A stretch of 64,000 bases of DNA from Neobacillus cucumis (GTDB lineage Bacteria > Bacillota > Bacilli > Bacillales > Cytobacillaceae): the NCBI RefSeq assembly GCF_016908975.1, contig NZ_JAFBEX010000004.1:186001-250000 (forward strand). The letters run 5' to 3'. This document shows, piece by piece, positions 16,298 through 25,302 of the stretch (its first letter is position 1; each line of letters opens with the position of its first letter). The notes under the pieces are model-generated. The model saw nothing but the letters and a program-made list of their open reading frames with translations. It made no database searches and had not been told where the DNA came from. Both the position numbers and the translations under genes were made by a program.

Positions 16298-17052
16298 ACC
16301 CGTTAATGGAGCTGAAAAACGTTACTTTTACTGCCCAGCAAAAAACGATTCTTGATATTCCAGCATTTCAAGTAAATGACGGTGAATTTCTTGGGATTAT
16401 GGGACCAAACGGTGCAGGAAAAAGCACCTTACTTAAGGTCCTATCCTTACTAGACAAGCAAACAAGCGGGGAAATACTTTATCGGGGGCAGCTCCTTCCT
16501 TTTGGATATGCACCGCTCGAGTTGCGAAGAAAGTTCTCAGTGGCTCTGCAGCAATCCCTCCTTTTAGATGGAACCGTCTATCAGAACATTGCCATTGGGT
16601 TAACATTGAGAAAGGTTCCCAAATCAATCATAAAAGACAAGGCGGCACAGTGGCTGGAGTTATTTGGAATCAGCCATCTGGCCAAAAAAAATACTCTTTA
16701 TTTATCCGGTGGTGAGGCGCAACGGGTTAATCTTGCCCGAGCCATGATTGTTGAACCGGAAATCCTGTTTCTTGATGAACCATTTTCAGCGCTCGATTTT
16801 CCAACGAAAATCCGCTTAATGGAAGATTTTAAGAAGATTACCGAAGAATCCAGAACAACTGCTGTGTTTGTCAGCCATGATGTAATGGAGATTCATTATC
16901 TTACCAATCGGCTTATGATTATGGTCAATGGCCAAGTAAAGCAATCAGGACCAACCCCTCTGGTCCTCGAACATCCTAACCCTTCCACTCAATCCTTCCT
17001 AAAGGAGTGGAAGAAATTCTTACCCGCCTTAACGGGCAGTTCGTTATATTGA
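16294..17052 (+). CDS. tupC: Tungstate ABC transporter ATP-binding protein TupC
   Basis: 252-aa ATPase with Walker A GPNGAGKSTLL, Q-loop QQSLL, signature LSGGEAQRVNLARAM, Walker B LFLDEPFSALDF and H-loop VFVSHDVMEIHYL. It couples ATP hydrolysis to tungstate import through TupB. It is the last gene of the operon and is followed 20 bp later by a terminator. Confidence 0.92.
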   Translation: MNPLMELKNVTFTAQQKTILDIPAFQVNDGEFLGIMGPNGAGKSTLLKVLSLLDKQTSGEILYRGQLLPFGYAPLELRRKFSVALQQSLLLDGTVYQNIAIGLTLRKVPKSIIKDKAAQWLELFGISHLAKKNTLYLSGGEAQRVNLARAMIVEPEILFLDEPFSALDFPTKIRLMEDFKKITEESRTTAVFVSHDVMEIHYLTNRLMIMVNGQVKQSGPTPLVLEHPNPSTQSFLKEWKKFLPALTGSSLY

Positions 17053-17071
17053 TATTACCCAAAAGCGGGGC

Positions 17072-17098
17072 GCAGTTCTGTCATAGAACTGCTTTTTT
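17072..17098 (+). terminator. Terminator of the tup operon
   Basis: GCAGTTCT - GTCAT - AGAACTGC, stem of 8 bp, followed by TTTTTTATTTT. Confidence 0.85.
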
Positions 17099-17164
17099 AT
17101 TTTAATAAGTGTACCTCACTGCTACTAAAAACATAAACAAATATCATCATTCATTTATGCTAGA

Positions 17165-17400
17165 TTAGTTCCTGCTTCTTTGAACCCGATCTCGCCACTT
17201 GCTAGCTACTATCGTTTGTTCGGCTCTCCACAGGCGTTAATTCGGATGTAGCCCACCCTATATCTATACATTACCGTTAAGTGATAATGGTATAGTCCAT
17301 GGCATATTTAAGATTTAAACTCGCATTAAAATCTCTTTCTATTTCGATTCCACATTGGTCACATATGAAAATTCTCTCAGATATCGATAGACGTGCTTTC
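17165..17400 (-). ncRNA. Probable omega RNA (reRNA) scaffold at the tnpB 3' end
   Basis: TnpB proteins use a guide RNA that covers the 3' end of tnpB and the element end. The non-coding stretch after the tnpB stop on the minus strand has AACGCCTGTGGAGAGCCGAAC and GGTTCAAAGAAGCAGGAAC, which resemble the conserved structured right end of IS605/IS607 elements. If the element is still transcribed, the guide would be the tup-side flank beyond about 17165. This is inferred from position and from family features; no folding was computed. Confidence 0.5.
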
Positions 17401-18421
17401 TTGTGACCACAGCAGGAACAAAGTTTAGAAGATGGATAGAATCTACTTACGATTCGCAATTCAATCCCATTTTGCTTGCATTTTTGTTCCAAGCATGTGC
17501 GGAAATAATAGAAATTTTGTTTTCTAACGGAATCGGCAAGATGTTTGTTTTTTAACATGCCTTTGATGTTCAAATCTTCAATCGTAATGAAAGAGGGTTT
17601 GGTTTTCACCACTCGGGTTACGACATCACGGACATATTCTTTTCTAATTTGGGTAATCTAGCATGAAGTTTTCGAATCTTCTTTACTTGTTTTTGAATGT
17701 TTTTATAGCAGGATTCACCACCTTTCTTTTTGTTTTCATATTTTCGACTAAGCTTTCGCTGCTGACGTTTTAAGCTTTTTTCTATCTTCCTTATTCTTTC
17801 TCGAAGGTTTATATTCCCATAAACATCCGTATTGCTGCAAACCGCAAAATTCTTTATGCCTACATCGATTCCTAACCCATCATGGTTGTTGATCATTTTT
17901 TCTTTAGGGGGCACTTCACATAAAACCGATACATAATATCGGCCTGCTTTTTGCGAAACCGTTCCGCTTCTAACTTCGGCGTTTGTTGGAATATATCCGA
18001 ATTCCTTCAGCCTAATCCACCCTAAGGTAGGAATCTTAATCCGATGGCGTTCTACTGTCCAATCTGTTTTATTGTTCTTTGGGAAATAGGCTTTCACATC
18101 TTGATTTTTCTTCTTTTTGAATCGAGGAAGTTTGGCTTTCCCTTCAAAAAAATTTCTAAATGCTTTATCGCCATTCATAATGGCTTGCTTGACTGCTTTA
18201 CTAGACACTTTCTTGATCCAAGGGTCGTTTTCTTTGGTATAGACATTATTAAGCCACTTAGAAAAATCAAATCCACTTATAAATTTATTATCTTTTTCGT
18301 AAAGCTCCTGGTTTGTTTTCAGATATAAGTTATAAACATAGCGGCAAACCCCTATTGTTTGATTCACTTTCTCTGCTTGATCGGAAGTTAATTCAATTTC
18401 CGTTTTATAGGCCCTTTTCAT
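17277..18421 (-). pseudogene. tnpB: tnpB of IS607 element, single frameshift
   Basis: RNA-guided nuclease (Cas12 ancestor) of about 380 codons. N-terminal part 18421-17618 starts MKRAYKTEIELTSDQAEKVN and contains the RuvC motif GIDVGIKNFAVCSN (first Asp). The rest, to 17277, has TIEDLNIKGM (Glu), the zinc ribbon CSCCGHKKA...CDQCG and ERDFNASLN (last Asp). All three catalytic acids and the four zinc cysteines survive. The break is a lost A near 17655: AGATTACCC should read AGA TTA ACC, giving LTQIRKEYVRDVVTRVVKTK. It overlaps the end of tnpA by 4 bp. Confidence 0.85.
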
Positions 18422-19008
18422 AACTCTTTATCTTCTTTCAATTTCTTTTTGTATTTTCTTAAACCATAGATACGACAAGAAAAAACGTGAATAATTGAAA
18501 TTAAATCTTGAACGAGTTCTTCTTGGTGAAAGGGTATCATTGTTCACAACGCCCATTTCTACTCCACACTTTTGCAAAAAGCCTTCAAACCATTCAAATC
18601 CGAATCGTTCAAACCGATCTTTATGAGAGATAAGAACAGTTTTGATTTCTCGCTTTTGAGCCAGGTCCAGTAATTCATTCCAGTTCTTGCGTTTGTAATT
18701 TAGTCCACTTCCAATATCTCTCAGGATATCATCCACAATCCATCCTTTGGCATTGGCAAAATTCCTCAAAAACTCAATCTGGTTCTCTAAATCTTTTTTT
18801 GATTTCGGTTGGATACTCTAGCATAAATGATCGTCTTACCTACTTTATTTTCCTTTGGAATCCCCCTGTATTCAAGATACTGCGTTTCGGTATAGTACCT
18901 TCTTCCTTTAGGGTTTCGATAGGCGACCAATTTACCTTCATTATCCCATCGCTGAAGGGTAATGACGCTTACGCCCAACATAGATGTAAACTCTTTTGGT
19001 TTGTATAT
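18418..19008 (-). pseudogene. tnpA: tnpA serine recombinase of IS607 element, two frameshifts
   Basis: The small serine recombinase begins with a MerR-like DNA-binding part (YKPKEFTSMLGVSVITLQRW, then YRNPKGRRYY). It continues into IIYARVSNRNQKK with the catalytic Ser. A lost A in a run (7 A where 8 are needed, near 18795) shifts the frame before DLENQIEFLRNFANAKGW. A gained A near 18530 shifts it again before EELVQDLISIIHVFSCRIYG. The corrected frame ends TTATGA, overlapping the tnpB start. No ATG precedes YKPKEF in frame, so the start codon may also be lost. The transposase cannot be functional as read. Confidence 0.82.
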
Positions 19009-19155
19009 TTTTCCATATTTTAATTTTATTACTTTTGAAGATATTTGTATGTGTTTTTAGTCACTGTTAAATATCTCCTAAATTTGCTTAATATTTTTGG
19101 GAAGAATAAAATAGATTATATACAGAATGAAACTGGCTTTCAGGGGGAGTTTTTG

Positions 19156-19917
19156 ATGAAATATGCAATCATAACCGGGGCTTCTAAAGGCTTAGGAGAA
19201 AGTATTGCAAAACGCCTTTTACAAGAACAAATTGCCGTCATCTCTGTTTCCCGGACAGAGAATAAAGAGTTAAAAAGTCTGGCAATGGACAAAGGAATTG
19301 AATATAAACATATATCTTGTAATCTCTCATTAGAAACAGAAATACAAGAGGTCTTTATGGAGATAGCTCATTGTCTATTTGAAAACCAACCAACTGAGAT
19401 CCTTCTATTTAATAATGCTGGTGTCATCGAACCCATCCAAAAGGTAGGCAACTTAGATCAAACCCCCATCATCCGCAATATTAAAATAAATTTGATTGCA
19501 CCCATGTTGATTACGAATTTATTTTTAAGTAAAGCCCATTTAACCAACACAAAAGTCACGATTATCAATGTTACATCAGGTGCCGCCATTCGCTCGATTG
19601 AAGGCTGGAGTGTGTACTGTAGCTCGAAAGCCGGACTAAATATGTTCACCCAGACCACTGCCGTCGAACAGGCAGATTTGGAAACAAAGCATACGATTAT
19701 TGGCTTCAGTCCAGGTGTCATGGATACAGGCATGCAGGAAACGATCCGTTCTACCACCGAAGATGCCTTTAAAGAATTAGAAAAATTCAAGGAATATAAA
19801 GAAAAAAATATGTTATTAGATACCGATACCGTTGCACATCGCTTGGTTGACCTCGTGCTAACCGGAACTCCTGAAAGCGGGAAGGTTTACCATATCAAAG
19901 AACTGTTAGAAACTTAG
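19156..19917 (+). CDS. Short-chain dehydrogenase/reductase (YueD-like, benzil reductase type)
   Basis: 253-aa NADP-dependent SDR. The cofactor motif TGASKGLGE is at residues 7-15, LLFNNAG at about 85 and the catalytic Ser/Tyr-x3-Lys set as VTSG...YCSSKAG. A C-terminal SPGVMDTGMQ segment follows. The closest recognisable type is YueD / (S)-benzoin-forming benzil reductase; the natural substrate is unknown. The start is chosen at MKYAIITGASKG because AGGGGGAG precedes it, and 37 upstream in-frame codons overlap the IS edge and lack similarity. Confidence 0.87.
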   Translation: MKYAIITGASKGLGESIAKRLLQEQIAVISVSRTENKELKSLAMDKGIEYKHISCNLSLETEIQEVFMEIAHCLFENQPTEILLFNNAGVIEPIQKVGNLDQTPIIRNIKINLIAPMLITNLFLSKAHLTNTKVTIINVTSGAAIRSIEGWSVYCSSKAGLNMFTQTTAVEQADLETKHTIIGFSPGVMDTGMQETIRSTTEDAFKELEKFKEYKEKNMLLDTDTVAHRLVDLVLTGTPESGKVYHIKELLET

Positions 19918-19950
19918 AAAAAAGGCCGTTCCCAAAAGGTACGGTCTTTA
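19917..19950. terminator. Imperfect terminator between the SDR gene and the histidine kinase
   Basis: AAAAAAGGCCGTTCCC - AAAA - GGTACGGTCTTT forms an imperfect stem between two convergent gene ends. The T-tract is short on the plus strand, with a longer A-run read as T on the minus strand. Confidence 0.55.
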
Positions 19951-21321
19951 CTCTTCTTGCGGGAACCATAAAGTAATACTTGTCCCTTTATTTAATCTGC
20001 TTTTTACTTTAATAAAGCCTTTATGGGCATCCATTAATGCCTTTACGATTGAGAGTCCGATTCCCACACCCCCTGTTTTTCGGTCCCTGGATTTATCGCC
20101 CCGATAGAACCGTTCAAAAATATGCGGGATATCATCTTCAGCCATCCCTGAGCCTTCATCCTCAATTTTAAAACCAACATAACCATCTTTGTCAGAAACC
20201 ACTGAAATCGTCACATTTTTCCCCTCAGGTGTATATTTCAAGGCATTGTTTAGGACATTGGATAAAATTTGCATCAGCCGGTCTTTATCAGCCTCAAACA
20301 TTTCTTCCTGGACAGGTTCTTCGATTTGGAGACCAACACCCTTTTCTTTAAAAATGGGTAAAAACATTTCCCATAAAGCCGCTAAGACACTTCCTGCTTC
20401 CAATTCCATTTTTTCCAATCGTATTTGTGGATTCTCCGCCGCAAGCAGCTTTTCTAATTCATTGACAAGCCGCACCAGGCGCATAAGTTCTTCATGACTT
20501 ACCTGCAAGCGCTGCTCTGTTGGCTCCCAAATTCCATCTTGAAAGGCTTCAATTTGACTTCTTAACGTTGCAAGTGGCGTACGCAGTTCATGTGCCAGGT
20601 CACCGGTAAATTGCTTGCGAAGTATTTCTTCCTTTGCTAAGGACTCCGCCAAATTATTAAATGAAACGGCAATCTCCTTTACCTCTGTTGGTAAACCTGC
20701 TAATGGGACCCGGATATCAAGATTATGCTGCTGCAGTTCTCTTGCGGCAAACGAGAGCTTATTTAGCCCGGAGGTTAGTTTTTTAGAAAAGACCATACTA
20801 AAAATAATCGCTAACAAAATGGTTAGGCACACCGCGGCAAGGATATATAATTGAATGGTTTGGATAAAAGTGTACTCGTTATCAATAGGACCCTCAGGAT
20901 AGATGGCAATTAGTTTGCCTATGATGGCATTATCAACCTTCAAAGTATAGGTCTTACTGTGCCACTTTTCTCCATCTGGCTCCGGTTCAGTTAAGCCAAA
21001 GCTATTTAACATGCTGCGAATACTGGAAGTATCCATCTGCATTTTGCCAAATCGATCATATAATTGGAAATACAACTGATCCGTCATGGCGTTCTCATGC
21101 AGCAGTCCATAGACCGGATCACTGGTAAAGTGACCATTTTTTTGGTAGTCTTTCTCAATTTCAGTGATAATTCGATCAATCTTCTTTTCGCGGCTACGGT
21201 CTAAATAGCTATTAAAGCTTTCTTCAAATCCATATTGAATAAAAAAGCTGACAATTAGAATGCCAATCAATGAGATAAGGACTAAATAAAAAAGAATTTT
21301 AGACCGGAGCGTTTGCAGCAT
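19948..21321 (-). CDS. Two-component sensor histidine kinase
   Basis: 457-aa membrane kinase. Two transmembrane helices (about residues 8-28 and 152-173) flank an extracellular sensor of about 120 residues. A HAMP segment follows, then the H-box FTGDLAHELRTPLATLR, N-box ILSNVLNNALKYTPEG, G1 EDEGSGMAEDD, F-box HIFERFYRGDKSRDR and G2 GVGIGLSIVK. It phosphorylates the OmpR-type regulator upstream, with which its gene overlaps by 23 bp. The signal is unknown; no neighbouring target operon is obvious. Confidence 0.93.
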   Translation of the reverse strand: MLQTLRSKILFYLVLISLIGILIVSFFIQYGFEESFNSYLDRSREKKIDRIITEIEKDYQKNGHFTSDPVYGLLHENAMTDQLYFQLYDRFGKMQMDTSSIRSMLNSFGLTEPEPDGEKWHSKTYTLKVDNAIIGKLIAIYPEGPIDNEYTFIQTIQLYILAAVCLTILLAIIFSMVFSKKLTSGLNKLSFAARELQQHNLDIRVPLAGLPTEVKEIAVSFNNLAESLAKEEILRKQFTGDLAHELRTPLATLRSQIEAFQDGIWEPTEQRLQVSHEELMRLVRLVNELEKLLAAENPQIRLEKMELEAGSVLAALWEMFLPIFKEKGVGLQIEEPVQEEMFEADKDRLMQILSNVLNNALKYTPEGKNVTISVVSDKDGYVGFKIEDEGSGMAEDDIPHIFERFYRGDKSRDRKTGGVGIGLSIVKALMDAHKGFIKVKSRLNKGTSITLWFPQEE

Positions 21322-22009
21322 CTAAGACCCCTCCAAATTTATAGCCCATTCCAAAAACAGTCAGGATAAAATCAGGCTGCCGTGTATCTGACTCTATTTT
21401 TTTACGGAGATTTTTAATATGGGTATCCACGCTGCGTTCATAGCCCTCATAATAGATCCCTTCATCTTGAATTTTTTCAAGCAAATCCATTCGGCTGTAA
21501 ACCCGCCCAGGATTGACGGCCATATTGGTTAATAACTTATATTCAATAGGTGTTAATGTAACATACTCTCCATTTATGGTGACTTCTTTTTTGACTAAAT
21601 CAATCGACAGTTTACTGTCATTGAATTCCAGACGTTCAACCTTGTCTACCTTTTTCACGCGTCTTAGGATGGCCTGCACTCGTACGACAACTTCCCTCGG
21701 ACTAAATGGTTTCGTTAAATAATCGTCTGCTCCCATTACGATGCCGTTAATTCGATCATCCTCTGCAGATTTCGCTGTCAGCATCAGAATGGGTACATCT
21801 GACTCTTTTCTTACCAGACGGCAAACCTCTTCACCAGATATATCAGGCAGCATGAGGTCAAGAATAATTAAATCAGGTTCGATTGTTTTCGCTTTTTTCA
21901 ATGCATCTATACCATTATCTGCACTATGGATTTCATAGCCTTCTCTTTCTAAATAAGCTTCGAGGACTTCTACTATTCTGCGTTCATCGTCCACTAGTAA
22001 AATTTTCAT
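21299..22009 (-). CDS. OmpR-family response regulator
   Basis: 236-aa regulator: receiver domain MKILLVDDERRIVEVLEAYL with phospho-acceptor Asp in LIILDLMLPD and Lys in DDYLTKPFSPRE, then a winged-helix DNA-binding domain (ECTLTPIEYKLL-like TLTPIEYKLLTNMAVNPGRV, RSVDTHIKNLRKKI). It is the first gene of the two-gene operon with the histidine kinase. Its target genes cannot be read from this window. Confidence 0.93.
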   Translation of the reverse strand: MKILLVDDERRIVEVLEAYLEREGYEIHSADNGIDALKKAKTIEPDLIILDLMLPDISGEEVCRLVRKESDVPILMLTAKSAEDDRINGIVMGADDYLTKPFSPREVVVRVQAILRRVKKVDKVERLEFNDSKLSIDLVKKEVTINGEYVTLTPIEYKLLTNMAVNPGRVYSRMDLLEKIQDEGIYYEGYERSVDTHIKNLRKKIESDTRQPDFILTVFGMGYKFGGVLDAANAPV

Positions 22010-22236
22010 GATTCATCACTCCCCATATCCTTACTATAACACCTCTAGTCTGTGATTTTTGTAACTTCACAAATTCACCACAAGTTCTTCATAACATCTT
22101 CAATTTTTTCCGCTAAGATAGTCATGTAAGGACAAGATAAACCTTCGAACTCCCCATAGTTTCGGTTATCGGTTCTTTATCTAGAGTAGATGGCAACAAC
22201 CATCTTACTCATTCCAAAATTAACCTCTCAATATAA

Positions 22237-22272
22237 AAGGTGCCCCGCGCGTTGGGACACCTTCTTTTTTTG
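22237..22272 (+). terminator. Plus-strand terminator without an evident upstream gene
   Basis: AAGGTGCCCC - GCGCGTT - GGGACACCTT pairs with one bulge and is followed by CTTTTTTT. No plus-strand ORF precedes it between 22010 and 22237, so it may end a small RNA or a readthrough transcript. Nothing else is visible in 22010-22237 apart from the response-regulator promoter side. Confidence 0.65.
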
Positions 22273-22374
22273 TATATATTTACGATAATTGTTGTTTTTT
22301 CACACTTTATTGGTGAGATAGGAACGAGGAGATTCTTTGGAGGCGAAGCAATGGGGAGCCTTGGTCCGGCTGCC

Positions 22375-22633
22375 GACCGTTTTAAGTTGCTCTTATCCTT
22401 CGACGGGCCTTTGGTTCTTTTGCTTCGACGGTTTTGCGATGCTCTTATCCCCCGAAGGGCCTTCAGTTCTTTTCCTTGACGGTTTTGAGTTGCTCTTATC
22501 CCCCGAAGGGTCTTTGCTTCTTTTGCTTCGACGGTTTTGAGTTGCTCTTTTCCCCCGAAGGTTCTTCAGTTCTTTTGATTCGACGGTTCTGAGTTGCTCT
22601 TTTCCCCCGAAGAGTATTTGATTATATTGCTAC
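22375..22633 (+). repeat. Tandem array of five ~52-bp units
   Basis: The GACGGTTTTGAGTTGCTCTT core starts at 22375 (variant GACCGTTTTAAG), 22427, 22478, 22530 and 22582, that is at steps of 52, 51, 52 and 52 bp. Each unit also has CCCCCGAAG and CTTCGACGG, which can pair as a weak hairpin. Because 52 is not divisible by three, the reading frames seen here are incidental. From 22640 to 22950 no gene or clear signal is seen. Confidence 0.88.
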
Positions 22634-22954
22634 AAAATTATATAGAGCATTCATTCCTCTGCTCCTTGGTATAACTGGGCCCCTAATGTATTAAATTTGA
22701 AGTTTCTTATAAAATAATAACTCTACTTAACTATGCCAAATTAATAGAAGAATTTCCTATAAATGGCTAGAACTCGTAGGCATTAATTCCTCTAAAAAAT
22801 TAATCGCAAATAAAAATAACAATAATTTGACAAAATCTGTTAAAGCATTACAGACAAAAAGGAATAAAATGAAGTTAACGAGATGGGAAAGATTTCGGCT
22901 TATCATCTTTTTTTATTGTCCTTACATATAATGGAGTAATCCTATGATGAAATC

Positions 22955-22980
22955 GGGAACATTTTCCATCTAGTTACGTA
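22955..22980 (+). promoter_or_regulatory. Sigma-W promoter for the NfeD-flotillin operon
   Basis: GGGAAC - 16 nt - CGTA matches the extracytoplasmic-function sigma-W pattern (TGAAAC-N16-CGTA). The Bacillus subtilis homologue yuaF-floT-yuaI is a known sigma-W operon, so position, spacing and context agree. It predicts induction by cell-envelope stress. Confidence 0.85.
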
Positions 22981-23043
22981 TATTTAGAAGCATTCATTCT
23001 TTTGTAACTCCGTATTTTCCTATTTAAACTTGGAAGGTGGTGA

Positions 23044-23613
23044 ATGATGACTATGCACATCGATGGAACCACTATGGCACATATTTATTGGTATCTATTG
23101 ATAGGTGGGGTAATTTTATTACTCGTTATTTTATTATTAGGTGATCTCATGGATGCACTAACGGGGCATTTAGATGTATTACCTTTTGGACCAAGTGAAG
23201 TCGTCTTGTTTGCTAGTTTTCTAGGTGGGGTTGGGTTATTGCTTCAAAAGTTAGCCCTTTTGGCATTTCCCTCCATTGTTACTTTGATTATTTCTGCTAT
23301 TACAGCTTTTGTTTTAACCTTTGTTATTTCTTATTTTTTCTTACGACCATTGAAACATATGGAGAGTTCTTCTGCGGTGGATTTAGAGGATATGGTCGGC
23401 CGAAAAGGAATTATTACGATGGAAATTAAGGAAGGAAGGGATTCTTTAGGTGAAGTAAAAGTGGAACACGATTTGGGGTATATGTTCAAAACAGCAATCA
23501 GTAGAGATGGAATAGCCATTCCGTTAGACACAGAAGTGATTGTTTGGGAAATAAAAGATAATCGCTTTGTTGTCTTTCAGAGAACAAACGAAACAGATAT
23601 TTTTAAAGTTTAA
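23044..23613 (+). CDS. NfeD-family membrane protein (YuaF-like)
   Basis: 189-aa protein with three predicted membrane helices (about residues 12-35, 55-75 and 80-105) followed by a C-terminal OB-fold NfeD domain (MVGRKGIITMEIKEGRDSLG). This is the short NfeD form that acts with flotillin in membrane microdomains and has no protease domain. The ATG used follows GGAAGGTGGTGA; a second Met two codons on is possible. It is the first gene of the operon, 26 bp before the flotillin gene. Confidence 0.9.
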   Translation: MMTMHIDGTTMAHIYWYLLIGGVILLLVILLLGDLMDALTGHLDVLPFGPSEVVLFASFLGGVGLLLQKLALLAFPSIVTLIISAITAFVLTFVISYFFLRPLKHMESSSAVDLEDMVGRKGIITMEIKEGRDSLGEVKVEHDLGYMFKTAISRDGIAIPLDTEVIVWEIKDNRFVVFQRTNETDIFKV

Positions 23614-23639
23614 TATTTTAAAAGGAATGAGGGGATTAC

Positions 23640-25157
23640 ATGCTTCCGACCATTGGTATTGTTGGCATATTAGTAGTTGTAATTTTAGGAGTTATCCTTT
23701 ATGCCATTAGCCGTTATAAGGTTGTTGGTAGGGATACGGCAATGATTATTACGGGTAGTGCTTTGGGCAGCAGAAACGTGGAAACAGATGAACAAGGTAA
23801 GAAAATTAAAGTAGTGGTTGGGGGCGGAGCCGTTGTATTACCCATCATACATAAAATGGGTACATTAAGGTTGCAACCTTCAAACCTAACAGTTGAAGCA
23901 AAAGGGATTGTCACAAAAGAAGACGTTCCCATTAACGTTACTGCTGTAGCAACGGTAAAATTTTATAACGATACGAAAAATTTAATTAGCGCTGCAGAGA
24001 ATTTTTTAGGCGTACAGACCGAACATCGTGAACAACAAATTCGACAGATTTTAGAAGGACATTTAAAGGCGATTATCGCAACCTTAACCGTTGAGGAAGC
24101 AAATAAAAATAGGGATAGTTTTTCTTCCTCTGTAAAAAGAACAAGTGAAACAGATTTACAGAAACTCGGGATTGAAATTGTTACCTTTAATATTACTCAC
24201 GTGACGGATGACCACGACTACATTAGCAGTTTGGCTGCTAAACGTACGGCAGAGGTAAAACGGGATGCAGAAGTGGCTCGTGCGAATGCTGAAAAGGAAC
24301 AAAGAATCCAAGTTGCCCAGGCGAAGAAAGAGGCTACGTCGGCTGAATATGAAAGAGCGGCTGAAGTAGCAGAGGCAAAGAAAAATAATGAATTAAGGTT
24401 GGCAGAGTTTAAGATTTCGGAAGATACAGCCAAAGCGAATGCTGCTATTGCGTTTGAACTTCAAACCACTCAACGGAAGCAAGAATTAAAACAACAGGAG
24501 ATTCAAGTAGAAATTGTCGAACGTGAAAAGAAAATTGAATTGGAAGAAAAGGAAATTCTCAGAAGAGAGAAAGAGTATACGGCAAATGTTGTAAAATTGG
24601 CAGATGCTGAATATTATAAAAAGGTTAAGGAATCGGAAGCTGAAAAGATTCGCATTCAAAATCAATCGGAAGCCTTGAGAATTCAGGAGATCAACAAAGC
24701 GGAGGCAGAAGCGAAGAAAGTGGAATTAGAAGGTCTTGCAAAAGCAAAAGCCATTGCTGCTGAAGGAGAAGCAACTGCATCTGCTGTTGAAAAACGAGGG
24801 ATGGCAGAGGCCAATGTATTGCGTGAAAAGGCGAAGGCATTTGAAGAATTCGGTTCTGCAGCGATTATGGATATGATTATTAAAATGTTACCAGAATACG
24901 CCAAAGCTGTAGCTGAACCGATTGGCAATATTGATAAGGTAACCGTGATTGACTCTGGTAATGGCGGAGGAATTTCATCTGTCAGTGGGAACGTAACCAA
25001 TTTAATGACTGGGTTGCAAGAATCCTTAAAAGAGACAACTGGTTTGGATTTAAAGGAATTGATTGAAAACTACTCAGGTAAACATAACTTAAAAGGTGAA
25101 CTTGGAGCCATTGCTCAAGGTATAACCAAACAAGAAGATAAAACTACTGAAAAATAA
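23640..25157 (+). CDS. floT: Flotillin-like protein FloT
   Basis: 505-aa scaffold protein of membrane microdomains. An N-terminal membrane-inserted hairpin (MLPTIGIVGILVVVILGVIL) precedes a PHB/SPFH domain (residues about 30-200). A long Glu/Lys/Ala-rich coiled coil follows, with repeated EA-type heptads (for example EVAEAKKNNELRLAEFK), and a Gly/Asn tail. The length fits Bacillus FloT (about 509 aa), not FloA. It is co-transcribed with the NfeD gene and ends at a terminator. Confidence 0.93.
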   Translation: MLPTIGIVGILVVVILGVILYAISRYKVVGRDTAMIITGSALGSRNVETDEQGKKIKVVVGGGAVVLPIIHKMGTLRLQPSNLTVEAKGIVTKEDVPINVTAVATVKFYNDTKNLISAAENFLGVQTEHREQQIRQILEGHLKAIIATLTVEEANKNRDSFSSSVKRTSETDLQKLGIEIVTFNITHVTDDHDYISSLAAKRTAEVKRDAEVARANAEKEQRIQVAQAKKEATSAEYERAAEVAEAKKNNELRLAEFKISEDTAKANAAIAFELQTTQRKQELKQQEIQVEIVEREKKIELEEKEILRREKEYTANVVKLADAEYYKKVKESEAEKIRIQNQSEALRIQEINKAEAEAKKVELEGLAKAKAIAAEGEATASAVEKRGMAEANVLREKAKAFEEFGSAAIMDMIIKMLPEYAKAVAEPIGNIDKVTVIDSGNGGGISSVSGNVTNLMTGLQESLKETTGLDLKELIENYSGKHNLKGELGAIAQGITKQEDKTTEK

Positions 25158-25178
25158 ATCCACTAACATTTACTTGTC

Positions 25179-25210
25179 AGGAATCCGTTGGAAAATGGAT
25201 TCCTTCTTTT
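25179..25210 (+). terminator. Terminator of the flotillin operon
   Basis: AGGAATCC - GTTGGAAAAT - GGATTCCT followed by TCTTTT. Confidence 0.75.
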
Positions 25211-25302
25211 AGCCAAGTTTTTTTGTCATAGCTATATTTATAAACCAGCACCTCTATTCTAATAATATAACTATCAATTACTATCTTAATGAGGTATGAC
25301 AA

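Larger units (their letters stand above)
17160..19008 (-). mobile_element. IS607-family insertion sequence, decayed
   Basis: The pair of a serine-recombinase transposase gene (tnpA) followed by an overlapping tnpB (RNA-guided nuclease family) on one strand is the IS607 layout. Both genes carry frameshifts. The tnpB-side end is placed near 17160-17170, where GGTTCAAAGAAGCAGG reads on the minus strand, a sequence typical of the tnpB-proximal end. The tnpA-side end is near 19010. IS607 elements lack terminal inverted repeats, so exact borders are not visible. The gap 17100-17277 is otherwise empty. Confidence 0.75.

Noticed and set aside
18418-18981. Programmed frameshifting in tnpA
   Set aside because: IS607 transposases are not known to need it, and the two shifts have opposite sign and no slippery-site plus stimulator arrangement that I can see.
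22868-22930. 20-codon ORF beginning MKLTRWERF before the sigma-W promoter
   Set aside because: Too short to support without conservation, and it ends just upstream of the -35 region.
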